64,000 nucleotides of DNA, taken from Marinihelvus sp942491555 (GTDB lineage Bacteria > Pseudomonadota > Gammaproteobacteria > Xanthomonadales > SZUA-36). Of this stretch, positions 60,011-64,000 are shown one piece after another; the first letter of the stretch is position 1; each line of letters opens with the position of its first letter. Under the pieces are notes generated by a model, which saw nothing but the letters and a program-made list of their open reading frames with translations, was not told the DNA's origin and ran no database searches. The translations under genes were made by a program, and so were the position numbers. The DNA lies in NCBI GenBank assembly GCA_942491555.1, contig CALOBN010000005.1, positions 744,001-808,000 of the forward strand, in the 5' to 3' direction.

Positions 60011-60091
60011 TTCCAGTTGTCGCGCGGGTGTGACGGCCGGCCTAGAAGCGGCGATAATAGAAGTTGCTCCCATACGCAATGCCCTGACGCC

Positions 60092-62686
60092 ATGAATTCC
60101 AATTACCGCAAACCTCTTCCCGGCACCGAACTTGACTATTTCGACACGCGTGAGGCGGTCGATTCAATCAAGCCAGGCGCCTATGACCGCCTGCCGTATA
60201 CCTCGCGTGTTTTCGCGGAAAACCTTGTGCGTCGATGCCCGCCTGAGAAACTGCAGGCTTCCCTGGAGCAACTCATCGAGCGCCGCCGGGACCTGGACTT
60301 TCCCTGGTTTCCGGCCCGGGTGGTCTGCCATGACATTCTGGGCCAGACGGCCCTGGTCGACCTGGCGGGCCTGCGCGATGCCATTGCCGCCGAGGGCGGT
60401 GACCCTTCCCTGGTCAATCCGGTGGTGCCGACCCAGCTGATCGTTGATCATTCGCTGTCGGTGGAGCACGCGGGTTCTGATCCCGCTGCCTTTGCAAAGA
60501 ATCGCGCTATCGAAGACCGGCGCAACGAAGACCGCTTTCATTTCATCAACTGGACCAAGCTCGCCTTTGACAATGTTGATGTCATTCCCCCGGGCAACGG
60601 CATCATGCACCAGATCAACCTGGAGAAGATGTCGCCCGTCATCCATAACGATAATGGCGTCGCTTATCCCGACACCCTGGTAGGCACGGACAGCCATACC
60701 CCTCATGTTGATGCCCTGGGTGTCATTGCCGTAGGTGTCGGTGGGCTTGAGGCTGAAAGCGTGATGCTGGGCAGGGCCTCGTGGATGAGACTTCCGGATA
60801 TTGTGGGCGTTGAGATGGTGGGGCGGCGGCAGCCAGGCATTACGGCCACCGATATCGTTCTGGCCATCACCGAGTTTCTGCGCGCTGAAAAAGTCGTTGG
60901 TGCCTACCTGGAGTTCTTTGGCGAAGGGGTTGCTGATCTGACCCTGGGCGACCGGGCGACGATCAGCAATATGACCCCGGAATATGGCGCCACGGCGGCC
61001 ATGTTTTCCATTGATGACAATACGATTGAATATCTGCGCCTGACCGGCCGCGACGATGAGCAGGTGAAGTTGGTTGAGATCTACGCAAAGCAAGCCGGGC
61101 TGTGGTCTGATGCGCTGCACGATGCGCAGTTTGAGCGCGTACTGCGCTTTGACCTGTCCAGTGTTGGCCGCAATATTGCCGGGCCCTCGAGCCCCAGCCG
61201 TCGCGTTTCTACCAGTGAGCTGGCGCAAGCCGGTATCAGCGGCGTGGTTGAAGATGAAGCGGGCTTGATGCCGGATGGCGCCATCATCATCGCCGCCATC
61301 ACCAGCTGCACCAATACCAGCAACCCGCGCAATGTCGTGGCTGCCGGTCTCCTGGCCCGTAATGCCAACCGCGCAGGACTGACCCGCAAGCCGTGGGTAA
61401 AAACCTCGCTTGCTCCGGGCTCAAAATCAGTACAGCTCTACCTGGAAGACTCGGGCTTGCTGCCGGAGCTGGAAAAGCTCGGTTTTGGCATCGTCGGGTT
61501 TGCCTGCACAACGTGCAACGGCATGAGCGGCACACTGGACCCGGACATTCAGAAAGAGCTGCTGGATCGCGACCTGTATACGACTGCGGTGCTGTCAGGC
61601 AACCGTAACTTTGATGGTCGTATTCATCCCTATGCAAAACAGGCCTTCCTGGCCTCGCCGCCGCTGGTGGTGGCCTATGCGCTGGCCGGCACGATTCGTT
61701 TTGACATCGAGCGCGGCGTTCTGGGTACAGACCCGGATGGCAATCCGGTGCGCCTGCAGGATTTGTGGCCCAGCGATGCGGAAATCGATGCGGTGGTTGC
61801 CGAGTTTGTAACACCGGAGCAGTACCGGCAGGTCTATGACCCGATGTTTCTCAAGATCAAGGGGTCCGTTAACAAGGTTGAACCGCTTTATGACTGGCGC
61901 GAAAGCAGCACCTATATCCGTCGCCCGCCTTACTGGGAAGGCGCCCTGGCCAACGCGGGCGACCTGACCGGTATGCGGCCGCTGGCTATCCTGGGTGACA
62001 ACATCACCACCGACCACCTGTCACCCTCCAATGCCATTCTGGCCAACAGCGCAGCCGGAGAATATCTGACCAGCATGAACGTGCCGGAGGAAGACTTTAA
62101 CTCCTACGCCACGCACCGCGGCGATCACCTCACTGCGCAACGTGCGACCCTGGCCAATCCGCGTGTGCGCAATGAAATGGTGCTTGATGAGACTGGCGAG
62201 GTGCAGGAAGGGTCCCTGGCGCGAGTGGAACCGGAAGGTGAAGTGTTGCGCATGTGGGAGGCCATCGAAACCTATATGCAGCGCAAGCAGCCCCTCATTA
62301 TTGTGGCCGGCAAAGATTATGGCCAGGGCTCATCACGCGACTGGGCAGCCAAAGGTGTCCGTCTGGCGGGCGTGGAGGCCATCGTCGCCGAGGGGTTTGA
62401 GCGCATTCACCGTACCAATTTGATTGGCATGGGCGTCTTGCCGCTGGAATTTCGCGCTGGCAATACGCGCCACAGCTTCAGGATCGACGGGACAGAAACC
62501 TTTGATGTCCTCGGTGAGCCGGCGGCCGGTGCGGATCTGACCTTGCTGATGCGCCGGGCGAATGGGGAGCAGGTCGCGATACCGGTTCTATGCCGCCTGG
62601 ATACCGAAGAAGAGGTCTTGATTTACTCCGCTGGCGGTGTGTTGCAGCGCTTTGCCCAGGACTTCCTGGCCAGCGCGGCGGCTTGA
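60092..62686 (+). CDS. acnD: 2-methylisocitrate dehydratase, Fe/S-dependent (AcnD)
   Basis: Aconitase-family enzyme that dehydrates 2-methylcitrate in the methylcitrate cycle for propionate use. 864 residues from ATG 60092; the frame is open further upstream but that start lies in the terminator region. The aconitase cluster cysteines are visible in AAITSCTNTSNPRN and FACTTCNGMSGTLD. Also present are the VGTDSHTPHVDALGVIAVGVGG block and the C-terminal swivel domain with YGQGSSRDWAAKG. The following gene, prpF, identifies it as AcnD rather than AcnA. No prpB or prpC lies in this window. Confidence 0.93.
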   Translation: MNSNYRKPLPGTELDYFDTREAVDSIKPGAYDRLPYTSRVFAENLVRRCPPEKLQASLEQLIERRRDLDFPWFPARVVCHDILGQTALVDLAGLRDAIAAEGGDPSLVNPVVPTQLIVDHSLSVEHAGSDPAAFAKNRAIEDRRNEDRFHFINWTKLAFDNVDVIPPGNGIMHQINLEKMSPVIHNDNGVAYPDTLVGTDSHTPHVDALGVIAVGVGGLEAESVMLGRASWMRLPDIVGVEMVGRRQPGITATDIVLAITEFLRAEKVVGAYLEFFGEGVADLTLGDRATISNMTPEYGATAAMFSIDDNTIEYLRLTGRDDEQVKLVEIYAKQAGLWSDALHDAQFERVLRFDLSSVGRNIAGPSSPSRRVSTSELAQAGISGVVEDEAGLMPDGAIIIAAITSCTNTSNPRNVVAAGLLARNANRAGLTRKPWVKTSLAPGSKSVQLYLEDSGLLPELEKLGFGIVGFACTTCNGMSGTLDPDIQKELLDRDLYTTAVLSGNRNFDGRIHPYAKQAFLASPPLVVAYALAGTIRFDIERGVLGTDPDGNPVRLQDLWPSDAEIDAVVAEFVTPEQYRQVYDPMFLKIKGSVNKVEPLYDWRESSTYIRRPPYWEGALANAGDLTGMRPLAILGDNITTDHLSPSNAILANSAAGEYLTSMNVPEEDFNSYATHRGDHLTAQRATLANPRVRNEMVLDETGEVQEGSLARVEPEGEVLRMWEAIETYMQRKQPLIIVAGKDYGQGSSRDWAAKGVRLAGVEAIVAEGFERIHRTNLIGMGVLPLEFRAGNTRHSFRIDGTETFDVLGEPAAGADLTLLMRRANGEQVAIPVLCRLDTEEEVLIYSAGGVLQRFAQDFLASAAA

Positions 62687-62691
62687 CGAAA

Positions 62692-63879
62692 ATGGTACAG
62701 GCTGCACAAATAGAGATTCCCGCGCTGTACATGCGGGGCGGCACCAGCAAGGGCACGTTCTTCAGTCTCCATGACCTGCCGGCGGCAGCCCGTGAACCCG
62801 GGGCAGTGCGCGATGCCTTGCTGCAGCGGGTGGTCGGCAGCCCGGATCCTTACCGCAATCATATCGATGGGATGGGCGGGGCGACTTCCAGCACCAGCAA
62901 GACGGTCATTCTCAGTGCCAGCGAAGACCCCGACCACGATGTAGATTATCTGTTTGGGCAGGTTTCCATTGACCAGCCTTTCGTTGACTGGAGCGGCAAT
63001 TGCGGCAACCTGTCCGCCGCGGTCGGGCCTGCAGCGATTCGTATGGGCCTGGTCAGCGCAGACCGGCTGCCCCGCGATGGTATTGCGATCGTGCGCATAC
63101 GCCAGGTGAACATTGGCAAGACCATCATTGCGCACGTTCCAATGACCGGCGGCGCACCCGCTGAAGTGGGCGATTTCGAACTGGATGGTGTGACTTTTCC
63201 AGCGGCTGAAGTCCGGCTCGATTTCATGGACCCGGCAGACAGCGGCGGCGGTTCCCTGTTTCCGACCGGAAATCTTGTCGACCAACTGGAGGTGCCCGGT
63301 GTCGGGACGTTTGCGGCGACCATGATCAACGCGGGCATTCCGACCATTTTCCTGAATGCCGCAGATATCGGCTACCAGGGAACGGAACTGCGCGAGGACA
63401 TTAATAGTGACCCGGCGGCGCTGGACCGCTTTGAAACCATCCGCGCCCACGGTGCCCTTGCTATGGGTCTGATCAAGGATCTGGCCGAAGCTCAGACACG
63501 CCAGCATACGCCCAAGGTTGCGTTTATTGCACCGCCTGACGGCTATATCGCTGCCAGCGGAAAAACGGTGGCTGCAGATGAAATCGACTTGCTTGCCAGG
63601 GCCTTATCCATGGGCTTATTGCACCATGCCATGATGGGTACGGCGGCCGTGGCGCTGGGCACAGCAGCTGCGATTCCCGGAACGCTGGTCAATCAGGCCG
63701 CCGGTGGCGGCAGCCGTGATGCGGTCCGCTTCGGACATCCGTCCGGAACACTGGAAGTGGGCGCCAGGGCCGTTGAAGTGGACGGACAGTGGCAGGTGGA
63801 GCGGGTGAGTATGAGCCGCTCTGCGCGGCGCCTGATGGCGGGTGTGGTCTGTGTGCCTGGCTCGGTGCTTGAGGTCTAG
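62692..63879 (+). CDS. prpF: PrpF, 2-methylaconitate isomerase
   Basis: Isomerises the 2-methylaconitate released by AcnD so that it can be hydrated by aconitase. 395 residues, start ATG 62692, 5 bases after the acnD stop. The N-terminal IPALYMRGGTSKGTFF is the PrpF signature, with the catalytic lysine in it. MGGATSSTSKTVILS, VDWSGNCGNLSAAVGPAAI with the paired active-site cysteine, and C-terminal RFGHPSG are diaminopimelate-epimerase-fold blocks of the family. Its stop overlaps that of the convergent gene to the right. Confidence 0.94.
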   Translation: MVQAAQIEIPALYMRGGTSKGTFFSLHDLPAAAREPGAVRDALLQRVVGSPDPYRNHIDGMGGATSSTSKTVILSASEDPDHDVDYLFGQVSIDQPFVDWSGNCGNLSAAVGPAAIRMGLVSADRLPRDGIAIVRIRQVNIGKTIIAHVPMTGGAPAEVGDFELDGVTFPAAEVRLDFMDPADSGGGSLFPTGNLVDQLEVPGVGTFAATMINAGIPTIFLNAADIGYQGTELREDINSDPAALDRFETIRAHGALAMGLIKDLAEAQTRQHTPKVAFIAPPDGYIAASGKTVAADEIDLLARALSMGLLHHAMMGTAAVALGTAAAIPGTLVNQAAGGGSRDAVRFGHPSGTLEVGARAVEVDGQWQVERVSMSRSARRLMAGVVCVPGSVLEV

Positions 63880-64000
63880 ACTCTTTTCTCCTGCGCTTCT
63901 TCTTGCTGCTTCTCGAGTTCCTCTTCATGCAAAGCTTCCATCTCTTCCTCGAAGACGACTGAAACGGTGCCTGCCGCGGTCAGCGATTCGTTGAAATCCT
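63876..64000 (-). CDS. 3' end of an unidentified gene (partial)
   Basis: A minus-strand frame enters at the window edge and ends at TAG 63878-63876. It encodes at least 40 C-terminal residues (DFNESLTAAGTVSVVFEEEM, then a Glu/Gln/Lys-rich helix ending in KRV). The charged composition argues for a real, probably coiled C terminus. It overlaps the prpF stop by 4 bases. The protein cannot be identified from this fragment. Confidence 0.55.
   Translation of the reverse strand, partial: DFNESLTAAGTVSVVFEEEMEALHEEELEKQQEEAQEKRV

Noticed and set aside
60164..61228. 354-residue minus-strand frame opposite acnD
   Set aside because: Same reason: the plus strand holds a full aconitase-family protein.

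Overview
The window is chromosomal DNA of a gammaproteobacterium. The arginine block (acetylornithine carbamoyltransferase, argG, an M20 deacetylase, fused acetylglutamate kinase/synthase, argC, argH) has the gene content of the Xanthomonadales/Lysobacterales type, so the organism probably belongs to or near that group. The rRNA genes are of ordinary gammaproteobacterial form. I cannot name a genus.

Layout. 1-10.5 kb is central carbon metabolism: pyruvate kinase, a MaeB-type malic enzyme, then the pyruvate dehydrogenase genes aceE-aceF-(retropepsin-like protease)-lpd. A DASS/SLC13 transporter converges on it (10.5-11.9 kb). 12.2-21.4 kb is an envelope cluster: lipase-like exported hydrolase, DUF1302 outer-membrane protein, DUF1329 protein, YCF48-type beta-propeller and an RND/MMPL exporter. 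21.6-28.6 kb is the arginine cluster, mostly with overlapping start/stop codons. 28.6-34.6 kb is a complete rRNA operon with tandem promoters, boxA, 16S, tRNA-Ile(GAT), tRNA-Ala(TGC), 23S, 5S and a terminator.

35.4-52.3 kb is a chromosomal (sedentary) integron. A complete integron integrase is on the minus strand, a putative attI core lies at 36597, and about 20 gene cassettes follow, all reading plus and separated by about 23 attC sites or remnants. Cassettes encode mostly small membrane or exported proteins, a BrnT/BrnA toxin-antitoxin pair, two HicAB units with broken hicA, a cupin, a lipocalin-like protein, a VOC protein and unknowns. The distal end of the array is decaying.

Two copies of one IS110-type element sit at the same position of two different attC sites. 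The roughly 196-bp leader upstream of each transposase carries short sequences that match the two halves of the attC target, one direct and one reverse-complemented, plus a match to the element's own end. This is the layout expected of a bridge (seeker) RNA addressed to attC and is the most interesting signal in the window.

52.4-64 kb returns to chromosomal genes: small NTPase, DUF1801 protein, UbiB-family kinase, cation/proton antiporter, cardiolipin synthase, RhlE-type helicase, and the AcnD-PrpF pair of the 2-methylcitrate cycle. The 3' end of one more minus-strand gene lies at the edge.
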